NCBI RefSeq assembly: GCF_900107305.1
Contig: NZ_FNPL01000007.1
Span: 95,473-159,472, forward strand
From: Thermoactinomyces sp. DSM 45892
GTDB taxonomy: Bacteria > Bacillota > Bacilli > Thermoactinomycetales > Thermoactinomycetaceae
Length of the DNA stretch: 64,000 bases
Direction: 5' to 3'
A program made the translations under genes and the position numbers. This document shows positions 17,462-26,498 of the stretch, one piece after another. The notes beneath the pieces were generated by a model. The model worked only from the letters and a program-made list of their open reading frames with translations, searched no databases and was not told the origin of the DNA. Each line of letters opens with the position of its first letter. Position 1 is the stretch's first letter.

Positions 17462-18424
17462 ATGAAGAAACCAATTCTTATCACGTTTATATCGACTATG
17501 TGTTTGTTCATTCTGTCTTGTACTTCCATGCAGGCGACTCCCCAAGAAGGGACAACACCTCCCAAAACAGGTCGTCAACCGGATGCAAAAATGATATTTC
17601 ATCATGAGGATCAAGTCTGGGAATTAGAACTGGGGGACATAGGATTTGACGGAATTGACCCTACTTCATTAGATCAAGAACTCGTTTACAGCTGGATTCG
17701 AACTGAAGTTGCCCCACAAGTTGAAAAAGAACCTGTATCTGCTTTTTATAAGAACCGAAAGCTGATACCCGATCAAGTTGGTTATGAAGTTGATTATGCA
17801 GCGATTGAGGAGACTCTCCAAAATGTCCATCAAATTCTTAATTTGCCCCAAGAGTTACCATTAAAGAGGCTCCAGCCACAGATCACGAAACAAAAAGTGT
17901 TGACCTTGAAGCAGAAGCGCCTAGGTTCATACCATACTTATTTCAATCCAGATAATGAAAACCGCTCGCACAATATTTTTCTGTCTACGAATGCAATTGA
18001 TCATATCATCGTCCTACCAGGAGAAACCTTCTCATTTAATGATGTCGTAGGTATCCGGACAACCGAACGCGGTTATCGCTCTGCTCGTATTATTGTAAAA
18101 GGAGAGTATAGCGAGGGAGTCGGGGGAGGGATCTGCCAAACTTCTTCCACCTTATTTAATAGCGCCGATCAAGCAGGATTACAAATTGTGCAACGCTATA
18201 GTCATAGCAAACATGTGGCGTATGTCCCTAAGGATCGGGATGCTACCGTTTCATGGGGAGGATATGATTTTAAGTTCCGTAACCAATTCAATGAACCTAT
18301 TTTGATATCTTCTCGCATATCGGGAGGGATTTTGAATATATCTATTTATGGGCCGAATACCATTATGCATAAGAAGAATGAAATACCCGATTCACCCCCA
18401 TTATCGCAGCAAACTGAATCCTAA
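17462..18424 (+). CDS. VanW-family lipoprotein
   Basis: This 320-residue protein has a lipoprotein signal peptide (LFILSC, lipid Cys20). The C-terminal VanW domain (about residues 155-300) contains LPGETFSFNDVVG, the family motif GGGICQTSSTLFN, and HSKHVAYVP. VanW proteins are cell-envelope proteins of unclear activity. AGGAGGA precedes the ATG. It stands alone, divergent from cydA. Confidence 0.92.
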   Translation: MKKPILITFISTMCLFILSCTSMQATPQEGTTPPKTGRQPDAKMIFHHEDQVWELELGDIGFDGIDPTSLDQELVYSWIRTEVAPQVEKEPVSAFYKNRKLIPDQVGYEVDYAAIEETLQNVHQILNLPQELPLKRLQPQITKQKVLTLKQKRLGSYHTYFNPDNENRSHNIFLSTNAIDHIIVLPGETFSFNDVVGIRTTERGYRSARIIVKGEYSEGVGGGICQTSSTLFNSADQAGLQIVQRYSHSKHVAYVPKDRDATVSWGGYDFKFRNQFNEPILISSRISGGILNISIYGPNTIMHKKNEIPDSPPLSQQTES

Positions 18425-18427
18425 CTA

Positions 18428-18458
18428 GCCGTCGCCCAACATGTGACGGCTTTTTTGC
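18428..18458 (+). terminator. terminator after vanW-like gene
   Basis: GCCGTCGC and GTGACGGC arms are followed by TTTTTTG. Confidence 0.85.
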
Positions 18459-18568
18459 CGATATGAGAAGAAAATTAGAAAATAATTCCTATTAAACCAA
18501 TTTGCATAGAAATAACGAAAATAGTCTGTTATAATGGGACACGTTAAACCCACTAAAGGAGCGATTCG

Positions 18569-19591
18569 ATGAATAAAAAATTTCTTCTAGCCGGAATAGC
18601 CACGGTGGCCCTCAGTTTAACCGGGACACTTGTGGTAAATGCGATGGAGAAAGAAGTAGTCATCACCTTTAGCGATGGTAAGAAAGTCGTCTCAAAAGGC
18701 TTTCATGATACAGTTGCTGAAGCTTTGGAGAATGAAGGTTTCAAGGTGTCCGAGATGAAACAAAAATACCAGCCTAGTATGCCTTGGGATCAAAAATTGA
18801 CCAAAGATCTTACCAATGTTAGCTTGAATTGTCGCTGTAAAGTCAGCCTAACCATAGGTGGTAAATCCGAAGGTGAGAAAGAGACCGCGAAAGGAACAGT
18901 TCGTGAGTTTTTAGAGGAGCAAAAAATCGCTCTAGGTGAATGGGATGAAGTAAGTACAGCATTAGATGCAAAAATTCAAGATGGAATGCAGGTATCAGTT
19001 GACAGAATTGAGCAAGTAGTCAAAAAGGAAGAAAAAGAGATTAAGTTCGATACAGAAGAACAAAAAGATAAAACCCTAGCAAAAGGGGAGAAGAAAGAAG
19101 TTACCCCGGGAAAGCTGGGAAAAGAGATTTATCAAGTCACCATCTACTATAAAAATGGCCAGCCTATGATGAAAGATGGTCAGCCAGTTGCTGATTCTAA
19201 GTTGATCGAAAAAATTGATCCCATCAAAGCAGTAGTGAGGGTTGGAACGAAAGAAGAGGAAGAAAAAGATTCGAGACCCGCATTTGCTGGTGGGGGTTCC
19301 TTACCAAACGGAACATCATATAAGAAAATGATAATGGCCAAAACCACCGCTTATACCTCTAAACCAGGTGCCAAGACGGCTTCAGGAAAAGTGGCTAGAG
19401 TTGGACTAGTAGCTGTTGATCCAAAAGTAATCCCACTTGGAACGAAGCTGTTCATTGAAGGTTATGGAATGGCGGTTGCAGCAGATACAGGTGGTGCTGT
19501 AAAAGGAAATTTTGTTGATGTATACTTTAATTCTGAGGCGGAATGTCAAAAGTGGGGAGTTAAAAATAAAAAGGTGTACATTTTAAATTAA
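18569..19591 (+). CDS. secreted DUF348/G5/3D-domain protein (YabE/Sps-like)
   Basis: This 340-residue protein has a signal peptide (cleavage near VNAM), two ubiquitin-like DUF348 repeats (residues about 28-75 and 85-145), a G5-like linker and a C-terminal 3D domain. The 3D domain has the three Asp: VDPKVIPLG, AADTGGAVKG and VDVYF. This is the Rpf/Sps fold of Firmicutes, a cell-wall lytic transglycosylase-like enzyme. AAAGGAG precedes the ATG. Confidence 0.93.
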   Translation: MNKKFLLAGIATVALSLTGTLVVNAMEKEVVITFSDGKKVVSKGFHDTVAEALENEGFKVSEMKQKYQPSMPWDQKLTKDLTNVSLNCRCKVSLTIGGKSEGEKETAKGTVREFLEEQKIALGEWDEVSTALDAKIQDGMQVSVDRIEQVVKKEEKEIKFDTEEQKDKTLAKGEKKEVTPGKLGKEIYQVTIYYKNGQPMMKDGQPVADSKLIEKIDPIKAVVRVGTKEEEEKDSRPAFAGGGSLPNGTSYKKMIMAKTTAYTSKPGAKTASGKVARVGLVAVDPKVIPLGTKLFIEGYGMAVAADTGGAVKGNFVDVYFNSEAECQKWGVKNKKVYILN

Positions 19592-19753
19592 ACTGTACAT
19601 AGTGGAGCATCATTTGATCTAGCCTGCAAAGAAGAATGCAGGTTCTTTCTTTTTTTTGAAAAGATAAAATGGAAAGTTTTATCAAATTCGTCTTTGAATT
19701 TCCCTATTTTTTCGATATACTTAGGAAAGGAATAATTCATCCGAGGTGTATGA

Positions 19754-21214
19754 ATGGTAGGTCGAAATGAACCCTGCCCTTGTGGAAGTGGGAAAAAGTA
19801 CAAAAAGTGCTGTGAACGCGTAGTCACGATTCGTCATGCAGAGGGATTGCGAGAGGGACGCGACCGAGATCTATCAAAAAAATTACTCGCAGACCTAAAT
19901 CAGTGGTTTCATCCGTATTGGAAAATGGAAAAGCAAAGTAAGTGGGGGCATCGTTTCAAAGAGTTATTGCACTTACCTCTACAAGAACCAGTCCCACAAT
20001 CTTTTTCCTTTTCCTTTCATTATTGGTTGTTACTTGACGCCCCCTGTGTCCAAAATAAGCGACCGGTTGAGCTGTGGGCATCAACAGTCCGCCGAACACC
20101 AGAGAAGGAAAGAGTACTGACAAGCTATTTGGATAGTAAACTCACATGTTATGAAATGATCGACGTAAGGGAAGATAGCATGCTGTTTCGATCTCTATTA
20201 GATGGAGTTGAGTATGAAGTGATCCGAGGGGAAGAGGTCCCTCGTGAACGGATTGTCTTTACTCGCTTAATACGTTTAGGAAATCGATATGAGCTGTTTG
20301 GCCCTTATACATCTTTTGTGCATGAGATGAGAGGGGAGATACTCGTGCAACTAGAGAAATTTAACCACCTAGACCAAGAACAACAAAAATATGCAACTCG
20401 TGAACAGGGATGGCAAGTACTTGGATGGTCCATGAAACGCGCTCAGGAGCTTGAAAAGGCGGAGAAGTTAGCACCAGCATCCACACCCGAGATGGTGGAC
20501 AGCATCCGTGAAACTCTGTTCTGGCCAAATGTCGAGTATACGTCTGAACAATCAGGATTGCCGATTAAAATCATGCAACAGTTGGAGCAGTTTTACGTTT
20601 CTCAGGTTAATCCATTACAAAAGAGAACCCAACAATTCTACAGTAAATCGCTAGAGGTACTGTTTGATTATCTCTCTAAACGATTTGGACAATCTTTTCA
20701 ATGGTCTATGCTAAACGAAGAAGCCTTCATTCACTTTTTTAGCATTTGGTATTTAGATAGTGGAAAAGCTACCCCAATGGCTTCTAAGATCTTCTTAAAT
20801 ACCTTGAAAAACCTATTTCAATGGCTCTATAACCAAGGCATTTCCAATATATATCTTCATTTCAAAAAAGTTTACTCTATTTTAATTCATAAATTACCTA
20901 CAACGATTGAGGCACGTACTTGGTTAGCAGAACACGCAATTGATACAGAAGAAACAGACCATACAGGAACCATGATACAAAATATGTTCATGCTTGGGAT
21001 CTCAGGGACAGGTCCTGTGTTGTTGATTGGTGAAAGATGGGTACCTGTTCAACTTCGTGCTTTTCCTGCGATTTGGTCAGATGAGCGTTTTTGGATTCGA
21101 GGAACGATTCAAATGAGTGGAAACCACTGTATTTTTACTCATATTGAAAACGTGTATCCCATGACATTAATGGAAGAAGAGTTACCAAACGCCCATGTAT
21201 TAGGTCAAAAATAG
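19754..21214 (+). CDS. SEC-C motif protein of unknown function
   Basis: This 486-residue protein begins with a SEC-C zinc motif (NEPCPCGSGKKYKKCC, residues 5-20). The rest is a large, mostly helical soluble region with no domain I recognise. A central segment (residues about 280-400) has a SAM-like/core-binding look (YSKSLEVLFDYLSKRF, FLNTLKNLFQWLY). SEC-C motifs bind zinc and often mediate binding to SecB- or nucleic-acid-type partners; the role here is unknown. Confidence 0.8.
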   Translation: MVGRNEPCPCGSGKKYKKCCERVVTIRHAEGLREGRDRDLSKKLLADLNQWFHPYWKMEKQSKWGHRFKELLHLPLQEPVPQSFSFSFHYWLLLDAPCVQNKRPVELWASTVRRTPEKERVLTSYLDSKLTCYEMIDVREDSMLFRSLLDGVEYEVIRGEEVPRERIVFTRLIRLGNRYELFGPYTSFVHEMRGEILVQLEKFNHLDQEQQKYATREQGWQVLGWSMKRAQELEKAEKLAPASTPEMVDSIRETLFWPNVEYTSEQSGLPIKIMQQLEQFYVSQVNPLQKRTQQFYSKSLEVLFDYLSKRFGQSFQWSMLNEEAFIHFFSIWYLDSGKATPMASKIFLNTLKNLFQWLYNQGISNIYLHFKKVYSILIHKLPTTIEARTWLAEHAIDTEETDHTGTMIQNMFMLGISGTGPVLLIGERWVPVQLRAFPAIWSDERFWIRGTIQMSGNHCIFTHIENVYPMTLMEEELPNAHVLGQK

Positions 21215-21215
21215 T

Positions 21216-21254
21216 GAAACAGCCTACTTCATTGTTAGAGGGCTGTTTCTTTTG
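21216..21254 (+). terminator. terminator after SEC-C gene
   Basis: GAAACAGCC and GGCTGTTTC pair and are followed by TTTTG. Confidence 0.8.
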
Positions 21255-21287
21255 TTACCATTATACGGAAAAAGAAGCTTGTCCTTT

Positions 21288-21725
21288 TCACAGGGAAAGC
21301 TTCTTTTGCATATCCTTGTGGTCGATGCCCGCATCTAGATAGACATCGCCTTCTGCTATATATCCTAGTTTCTCATAAAAAGGGAGGGCATGTGTCTGGG
21401 CAGATAGGACTATTTTCTTTGCCCCCTGGTGCCGGGCATATTCTTCTAACGCAAGCATTAGTTCACGTCCAGCCCCTGTTCCACGTCCTTCTGGGAGGAC
21501 CGCTACACGCTCTGCTTTCGCTACATGAGGCTTGTACCATCTCATACGACAAGTTCCAATTGCTTTATAATCTAATTTTGCTAAAAAATGAATGGAGGAA
21601 CTTTCTTTTTCGTCAATCTCCTGATCCTCAGGAACCCCTTGTTCCTGTACAAATACTTTTTGCCGAATTGCGAAAGCTTGATTTAATTCGTCGTTGGATT
21701 CCACTTTTTTTACACTCATACGCAT
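21288..21725 (-). CDS. GNAT family N-acetyltransferase
   Basis: This 145-residue protein has the GNAT acetyl-CoA site: VAVLPEGRGTGAGRELM (motif A) and a C-terminal ALPFYEKLGY. The early region (AIRQKVFVQEQGVP) is typical of the ElaA/YjcF-type acyltransferase group. The substrate is unknown. The start is the ATG with AGGAG 8 bases upstream. Confidence 0.9.
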   Translation of the reverse strand: MRMSVKKVESNDELNQAFAIRQKVFVQEQGVPEDQEIDEKESSSIHFLAKLDYKAIGTCRMRWYKPHVAKAERVAVLPEGRGTGAGRELMLALEEYARHQGAKKIVLSAQTHALPFYEKLGYIAEGDVYLDAGIDHKDMQKKLSL

Positions 21726-21855
21726 AAATATCACTCCTGTTTCTATATTTTATCCCTTTTCGTTGAAAAGATTGGAGAAGAATTTTGAGAAAAAGGAAAC
21801 CTATCGAGTTCATTTGAATAATAGTGATTTTACCATGCTGGAAGGAGAATAAGAA

Positions 21856-22374
21856 ATGAGTAGAAAAGTTCATAGTAGTGAGGTTTATCAAGCCGTGATG
21901 AATAAGTTAACGGAGCGAGGAGTTCCTCTGGAGGCTATTGCTGACATTGTCTATGAGATGCAAGTTCCTTATAAAGCGGATCTTCGGAAAGAGGTCTGTA
22001 TGGAAAGTGTATTGGCTGTTTTAGAAAAAAGAGAATTACAACATGCGATTTTAGTTGGAGTCGAACTAGATACCTTGGCCGAGAAAAACATACTTTCTGA
22101 ACCACTACTAAGTATTGTCAAGGCAGATGAAGGGTTATTTGGCTGTGATGAAACATTAGCTTTAGGATCTGTATTTGGATATGGAAGTATTGCTCTTACC
22201 ACCTTTGGATATTTAGATAAACAAAAGATAGGCATTATCAAAAGTCTGGATAATGAGGGAGGGGAACATTGTCACACGTTTTTAGATGATATTGTTTGTG
22301 CGATTGCTGCGGCAGCTGCCGGGAGATTGGCCCATCGAATTCGTGATGAAGACGAAGAAGTCGATGGGTCATAG
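21856..22374 (+). CDS. PgpA-domain protein, YutG-like
   Basis: This 172-residue protein has the PgpA (phosphatidylglycerophosphatase A-like) pattern: an N-terminal helical region (ERGVPLEAIADIVYEMQ), then ETLALGSVFGYGSIALTTFGYLDK and a C-terminal DDIVCAIAAAAAGRLAHR. It matches Bacillus YutG. Activity on phospholipid phosphate is inferred from the family. GGAAGGAG lies before the ATG. Confidence 0.85.
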   Translation: MSRKVHSSEVYQAVMNKLTERGVPLEAIADIVYEMQVPYKADLRKEVCMESVLAVLEKRELQHAILVGVELDTLAEKNILSEPLLSIVKADEGLFGCDETLALGSVFGYGSIALTTFGYLDKQKIGIIKSLDNEGGEHCHTFLDDIVCAIAAAAAGRLAHRIRDEDEEVDGS

Positions 22375-22463
22375 ACGCTTGATCTCATAGGAGAGTGTAG
22401 ACAGGTTGTAATCTCTACCGAACTTACCCTAGAGTATTTCCTCTTCTGAGGTGAATGAATGGG

Positions 22464-22510
22464 GTGTGGCTTGGTATCCTCCCGGTGAGGATGCTTAAGC
22501 CACCATTTTT
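22464..22510 (+). terminator. terminator of the yutG-like gene
   Basis: GTGGCTT pairs with AAGCCAC and an inner TATCCTC with GAGGAT, followed by CATTTTT. It lies 90 bases after the stop. Confidence 0.65.
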
Positions 22511-22870
22511 GTTCGAATAGTGTTAGACGTTTGAACAGAGTTTCATTCGTTTCACCGCTTGGACTGCTGGTAGAACATGCTAAGATAATGGGTCATGACT
22601 GGTCTGGTGTTCTTGGCATTAAGTGGTAGTGCTTCAGAGACGATGAAAATACAAAAAAACCGAGTACTGCCCTGTACTCGGCTGTCATTTGAGGAGGGAA
22701 TTTGGTGGAACAAGTGACTTGCTTGTTCTGTATATACTATGTCAATCTCCATAAGCCGTTTGGACGCTGATGTAAAATGTGCGTTAGTCTAGTTTCACTA
22801 AATGAAAACAGCCATCATTAAGAATGATTTCCCACTATGTGAGTAACACTACATATAGGAGGAGATATAG
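22511..22870. other. intergenic region with structured elements
   Basis: No protein gene is convincing here. It holds an inverted repeat at about 22659-22681 (CCGAGTAC / GTACTCGG) with an A-run before it, so it reads as a terminator on the minus strand. There is also a second stem (GAACAAG / CTTGTTC) near 22711-22733. A small RNA is possible but I recognise none. Confidence 0.35.
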
Positions 22871-23044
22871 ATGGATCAATGGATTTATTGCGCAAAATTA
22901 TATGAATCCCGCTTTCAAGCAAAAGTATTAGCCACACGAATGCAAGAAGATTGGTGGTTATATGGATATGAAAGCCCTGATACTGTGGAAGTATTTCGCT
23001 CAAGAAAAGGGCGCTTTGGTGTGAAATACATCTGGAGGCACTAA
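22871..23044 (+). CDS. small 57-residue protein upstream of tRNA cluster
   Basis: The ATG at 22871 follows TAGGAGGAGAT. The product (MDQWIYCAKLYESRFQAKVL...VKYIWRH) is Trp- and Arg-rich, soluble, and consistent with a compact alpha/beta domain. No family is recognised. It ends about 20 bases before the tRNA promoter. Confidence 0.65.
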   Translation: MDQWIYCAKLYESRFQAKVLATRMQEDWWLYGYESPDTVEVFRSRKGRFGVKYIWRH

Positions 23045-23063
23045 TCATTTTTTAAAAAAGTAC

Positions 23064-23092
23064 TTGTGTGATTTTACATTCTGTTGTATAGT
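23064..23092 (+). promoter_or_regulatory. promoter of the tRNA cluster
   Basis: TTGTGT and TATAGT with a 17-bp spacer, about 50 bases before the first tRNA. Confidence 0.6.
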
Positions 23093-23142
23093 ATTACTTG
23101 TGACTGAAACAAGTTAGATAAAATAAGAAACAATCACAATAT

Positions 23143-23217
<75 letters not shown>

Positions 23218-23221
23218 ATGT

Positions 23222-23298
23222 GGAGCTGTGGTGTAGAGGCCTAACATGCCTGCCTGTCACGCAGGAGATCGCGGGTTCGAATCCCGTCAGCTCCGCCA
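23222..23298 (+). tRNA. tRNA-Asp (GUC)
   Basis: GGAGCTG acceptor arm pairs with CAGCTCC; anticodon loop CTGTCAC gives GUC; CCA is encoded. Confidence 0.95.
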
Positions 23299-23315
23299 TT
23301 TCCGTAAATACATAC

Positions 23316-23390
23316 GGGCCTATAGCTCAACGGCAGAGCACCTGGCTCATAACCGGTTGGTTACAGGTTCAAATCCTGTTGGGCCCACCA
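23316..23390 (+). tRNA. tRNA-Ile2 (CAU, probably lysidine-modified)
   Basis: Anticodon CAU in loop CTCATAA. The GGGCCTA acceptor and the CTCATAA loop resemble the Bacillus AUA-reading tRNA-Ile rather than elongator Met, so TilS modification is inferred. CCA is encoded. Confidence 0.75.
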
Positions 23391-23410
23391 AAAAAAATCT
23401 AGATAGACGA

Positions 23411-23485
23411 GGGCAGTTAGCTCAGTGGGAGAGCGCTTCCCTGACACGGAAGAGGTCGCTAGTTCGATCCTAGTACTGCCCACCA
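23411..23485 (+). tRNA. tRNA-Val (GAC), prophage attachment site
   Basis: The GGGCAGT acceptor pairs with ACTGCCC; anticodon loop CTGACAC gives GAC. Its 3' part from the anticodon loop to CCA lies within a 48-bp sequence repeated at 62527-62574, so the gene was the phage integration target and stays intact on the left side. Confidence 0.95.
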
Positions 23486-23486
23486 C
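23439..23486 (+). repeat. attL core (48 bp)
   Basis: Covers the anticodon-to-3' end half of tRNA-Val plus one base and is identical to 62527-62574. The integrase gene lies close by, facing it. Confidence 0.95.
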
Positions 23487-23492
23487 CGTAAT

Positions 23493-23515
23493 CCTTGAGA
23501 AATCAAGGTTTTTTT
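23493..23515 (+). terminator. terminator after tRNA-Val
   Basis: CCTTGA-GAAA-TCAAGG followed by seven T. It lies in phage DNA just inside attL. Confidence 0.85.
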
Positions 23516-23551
23516 GTTTGTCTTTTTTACGATTAGGGCAAAAAAACCTTG

Positions 23552-23576
23552 ATTGACCACATTTTGACCACATTGG
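23552..23576. repeat. possible integrase arm-type sites near attL
   Basis: TTGACCACATT occurs twice in tandem here, and the ACATTTTGACCAC form recurs at 62401-62413 near attR. Paired short direct repeats in both phage arms are usual binding sites for the N-terminal domain of tyrosine integrases. Confidence 0.4.
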
Positions 23577-23583
23577 TATTTTT

Positions 23584-24705
23584 TTATCCTTTTTTGGATA
23601 ATGCATGACTGAAATTCTCTGCTGCCTTTTCTTGAATACCTGGGATTACATGACTATATATATCCAAAGTTACACTTGTACGACTATGTCCCAACCTCTC
23701 ACTAACCACTTTTGGGTGTTCTCCAAGTTGCAGCATGATACTGGCGTGGGTATGTCGTAAGTCATGGAAACGGATTTTTTTAATTCCGCATTCGGATATC
23801 ATTCTGTTATAGTGTCGTCTAAGGTTTTCGGGGATCATGGGGGTTCCAAGGCTGGTGCAAACAACCAAATCAAAATACTCATATGACATTCCTAGTTGTA
23901 GCTTTTGCTTTGATTGCTCTAATTTATGTTTTTTTAAGGCTTGGACTACGTCATCAGTTATTGATATCAACCTTTTAGATCCTTTAGATTTTGGTTCCTG
24001 AAATATAAGCCCGTTTTTGGTTTTAGCCAAGGATTGCTGTATGCTCAATGCTTTGTTCTCAAAATCGACAGCTTGCCACCTTAATCCGAGAATCTCCCCC
24101 ATACGCATACCTGTGAAGATGGCAAGGAGGTAAGCAATATATAGAGGTTCTTTTTCTGTACTACTCAAGAACCTTGTGGCCTCGTCAATAGTCCAGATGG
24201 GCCTTTCCTTAGTTGTTAACTTAGGTGGTTCGGCCTCTTCAATGGGATTTTTTTGAATTAATCCCCATTTTTTTGCGTATTTGAATGAGCTGCTAAGAAC
24301 ATGATGAATTTTTCGTATGGATGCAGAGGACAAGCCTTCTTCAGTTTTTTGAGTGTACAGTCTTTGGATTTGTATAGGTGTTACTTTTTGTATTTGTTTT
24401 TCCCCAATCATAGGAATTATGTGTGTGTCCATTATGATACTGTAAGTTTCAAAAGTTGTTGTTTTTAATGCTTGTTTTGCGACTGTAAGTTTCCAGTCCT
24501 CGAAAAACTCTCCTACCGTCACCTTGCTGGGTTCTGTGTAATCTCCTTTCTCCACTTGGGAAATTAAATCCATACACGCTTTTTCGGCTTCCTTTTTTGT
24601 TTTGAAACCACTGACTGTTTTTTGTTTTCTCTTCCCTTGATCGTCTTGTCCTAAGTCAACTGTAAACGACCATTTTGTACCTCGTTTGCGAAAGTATCCT
24701 TTCAT
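23584..24705 (-). CDS. prophage tyrosine integrase
   Basis: This 373-residue protein has an N-terminal AP2-like arm-binding domain (KRGTKWSFTVDLG, GFKTKKEAEKAC), a SAM-like core-binding domain (about residues 60-160) and the catalytic domain. The latter has Arg in FTGMRMGEILGL, His314 and Arg317 in HDLRH, His340 in LGHSRT, and nucleophile Tyr350. It catalyses integration at tRNA-Val. The start is the ATG behind GAGGAGGAA; 32 in-frame residues upstream are unlikely to be translated. Confidence 0.96.
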   Translation of the reverse strand: MKGYFRKRGTKWSFTVDLGQDDQGKRKQKTVSGFKTKKEAEKACMDLISQVEKGDYTEPSKVTVGEFFEDWKLTVAKQALKTTTFETYSIIMDTHIIPMIGEKQIQKVTPIQIQRLYTQKTEEGLSSASIRKIHHVLSSSFKYAKKWGLIQKNPIEEAEPPKLTTKERPIWTIDEATRFLSSTEKEPLYIAYLLAIFTGMRMGEILGLRWQAVDFENKALSIQQSLAKTKNGLIFQEPKSKGSKRLISITDDVVQALKKHKLEQSKQKLQLGMSYEYFDLVVCTSLGTPMIPENLRRHYNRMISECGIKKIRFHDLRHTHASIMLQLGEHPKVVSERLGHSRTSVTLDIYSHVIPGIQEKAAENFSHALSKKG

Positions 24706-24818
24706 ATTCTGTTCCTCCTCATGATGCTGAAATACTGTTCCCTTGGTGTGACACTCTAAACAATCTGTTGCTAAAAGTAAAGCCAATGATTGAATTATCA
24801 TTGGCTTAATTTATTGAA

Positions 24819-25235
24819 CTATTGCAGAAACAATGTAGTAGCTGTTGCCAGTCCTACATAGATGAAAAGGAGCATAAAAAAAACGGCACCTAAAAAGATA
24901 AGTCGTGCTCGTTTCATATTTTCAAATGTAATTGGTCTACGTGCCATGATTGTGGCAATCAAGCATATCATAGTATCGAATGCTTGAATAAGATTGCTAA
25001 TATTTTTTGCGTTATATTGACCGACTGGTTGACCTTGAATGGGTGCAATGCAACTAACAACGGCTTTGCTAATATCAGGGCTATGCTTCACACGAATAAC
25101 AAGCCAGCAGATGAAAAGTAATGTAAATAACAAGGTTGAGAAGGAGAAGGCAAATCCTGTTGATAGTTCTTTCAAAATGAGTGTTATTTCTCGTCCGAAA
25201 TAGTTAGTAGATAAATTAACTAACGTTTGTAGCAT
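24819..25235 (-). CDS. membrane protein in the lysogeny region
   Basis: This 138-residue protein has two clear membrane segments (about residues 28-50 and 115-137) and a basic middle part. GGAGAGG precedes the ATG. The family is unknown. Its place between repressor and integrase is typical of lysogen-expressed genes such as superinfection-exclusion factors; this role is inference. Confidence 0.65.
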   Translation of the reverse strand: MLQTLVNLSTNYFGREITLILKELSTGFAFSFSTLLFTLLFICWLVIRVKHSPDISKAVVSCIAPIQGQPVGQYNAKNISNLIQAFDTMICLIATIMARRPITFENMKRARLIFLGAVFFMLLFIYVGLATATTLFLQ

Positions 25236-25256
25236 AGATAAACCTCTCCTTTATTA

Positions 25257-25634
25257 TCAATCAACGTCTGAAAGACCTTGGATATAGAGTTCAATCATTT
25301 GCTTCCTGAGTTCTTTTTTCTTGTCCTCAGTGAAGCGACGATTTGATTCTATCTGCTTCAGAATCCCTTGTAAATAGGGATCATTTTCCAGTTTTTCTTC
25401 CATCGTTTGTTCTCGTCTGGGGCTCGGATCGTCTGTGATACCGAAAAGATAATCGGATGTAGTGTTGAAAAGTTTGACTAAATTGACCAAGATATCACGC
25501 TCTCTAGGCGTTCTTCCGCTGGATTCATAACCTGTAACGGTCTTTCGATCAACGTGTAGGGCTTCAGCTACTTCTTTTTGTGTCCATCCACGTAATTCTC
25601 GTAGTTTTCTAAGTCTCTCCGAAAAAATCTCCAT
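25257..25634 (-). CDS. phage repressor, XRE family (CI-like)
   Basis: This protein of about 125 residues has an N-terminal XRE helix-turn-helix (RLRKLRELRGWTQKEVAEAL, then DRKTVTGYESSGRTP). The C-terminal helical part is likely for dimerisation; there is no peptidase-like LexA domain. It is divergent from the excisionase-like and Cro-like genes, the usual genetic switch layout. The ATG at 25634 is preferred (AGGTG upstream); a GTG 9 bases earlier is possible. Confidence 0.88.
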   Translation of the reverse strand: MEIFSERLRKLRELRGWTQKEVAEALHVDRKTVTGYESSGRTPRERDILVNLVKLFNTTSDYLFGITDDPSPRREQTMEEKLENDPYLQGILKQIESNRRFTEDKKKELRKQMIELYIQGLSDVD

Positions 25635-25865
25635 TATTGACACCTACTTTATTCAGTGTAGTTCAATCATAGTTGATTCATTATGAAACATATTATAACA
25701 AAATGCTTCAATATGAAACACATGGATAGACTTTGGTTTGAATTTCCAATAAGCTATGATTGACGATTAGCTGGATAAAGGATAGAATTTTCTTAGCTTC
25801 AAAAATACCCTTAGGCTTCAAAATGTAGCTTAATGGAGCTAGAATGATGGAGAGGAGGAGATTCA

Positions 25866-26048
25866 GTGACTGAGGAATATCCAGCAGTTCTAAGAGCAGA
25901 GCATGTGGCAACCATTCTAGGTATTTCAGTGCGCAGAGCTTATGAAGTAATGGAGTATAAGAGCTTTCCACTTATTCGAATAGGAAGATTGAAAAGAGTT
26001 GGACGGGATGCTTTTTTTAGTTGGTTCGAGCATGGAGCGCAGGATTAA
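25866..26048 (+). CDS. small helix-turn-helix protein, excisionase-like
   Basis: This 60-residue protein is a MerR-type helix-turn-helix of the excisionase/HTH_17 class (RAEHVATILGISVRRAYEVM, then FPLIRIGRLKRVGRDAFFSW). GTG start behind AGAGGAGGAG. First gene of the rightward early operon, so directionality factor or early regulator is likely. Confidence 0.8.
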   Translation: MTEEYPAVLRAEHVATILGISVRRAYEVMEYKSFPLIRIGRLKRVGRDAFFSWFEHGAQD

Positions 26049-26064
26049 ACGACGAGGTGAAAAC

Positions 26065-26283
26065 ATGGATGTATTTTCTGAACGCATGAAACAATTGAGG
26101 ATCGAAAACGGATTGACTCAACAAGAAGTAGCCGATGTCCTCGAGATTGATCGAAAGACCGTAACAGGTTACGAGTCAAGTGGAAGGATGCCCCAAAAAC
26201 CACAGGTTCTAATCGACATAGCAAATCTCTTTGATACGACTATCGATTATCTTTATGGAGCTACAGATAAAGTAAAGAAATGA
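26065..26283 (+). CDS. XRE regulator, Cro-like
   Basis: This 72-residue protein is a single XRE domain (MKQLRIENGLTQQEVADVL, DRKTVTGYESSGRMP). Its recognition helix is nearly the same as that of the divergent repressor, so both probably bind the same operators in the 25644-25865 interval. GAGGTG precedes the ATG at 26065. Confidence 0.88.
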   Translation: MDVFSERMKQLRIENGLTQQEVADVLEIDRKTVTGYESSGRMPQKPQVLIDIANLFDTTIDYLYGATDKVKK

Positions 26284-26498
26284 CTTGCTTGTGTGTGAAA
26301 CCAAGTATACCATGTGACTGCTTGGAGGTAATGATACATACCAAAGAGCAACGAGAACAAAGAAAGGAGTGGGGCGGTTGAAAGAGGGCATAAAAAAACT
26401 CGCTTCGGCAAAAGCGAGTTCAACACTTAAAAAACAAATGTATGACTAGGATACCAGAAAAACGATCTTTAGACAACTGAATACAGAGGAGACATATT

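Noticed and set aside
17303..17614. Minus-strand frame upstream of cydA
   Set aside because: Overlaps the start of the vanW-like gene and the cydA control region, with no ribosome-binding site.
23316..23390. Reading the CAU tRNA as elongator tRNA-Met
   Set aside because: The acceptor and anticodon-loop sequence (CTCATAA) fit the Bacillus tRNA-Ile2 better; kept as Ile2 with moderate confidence.
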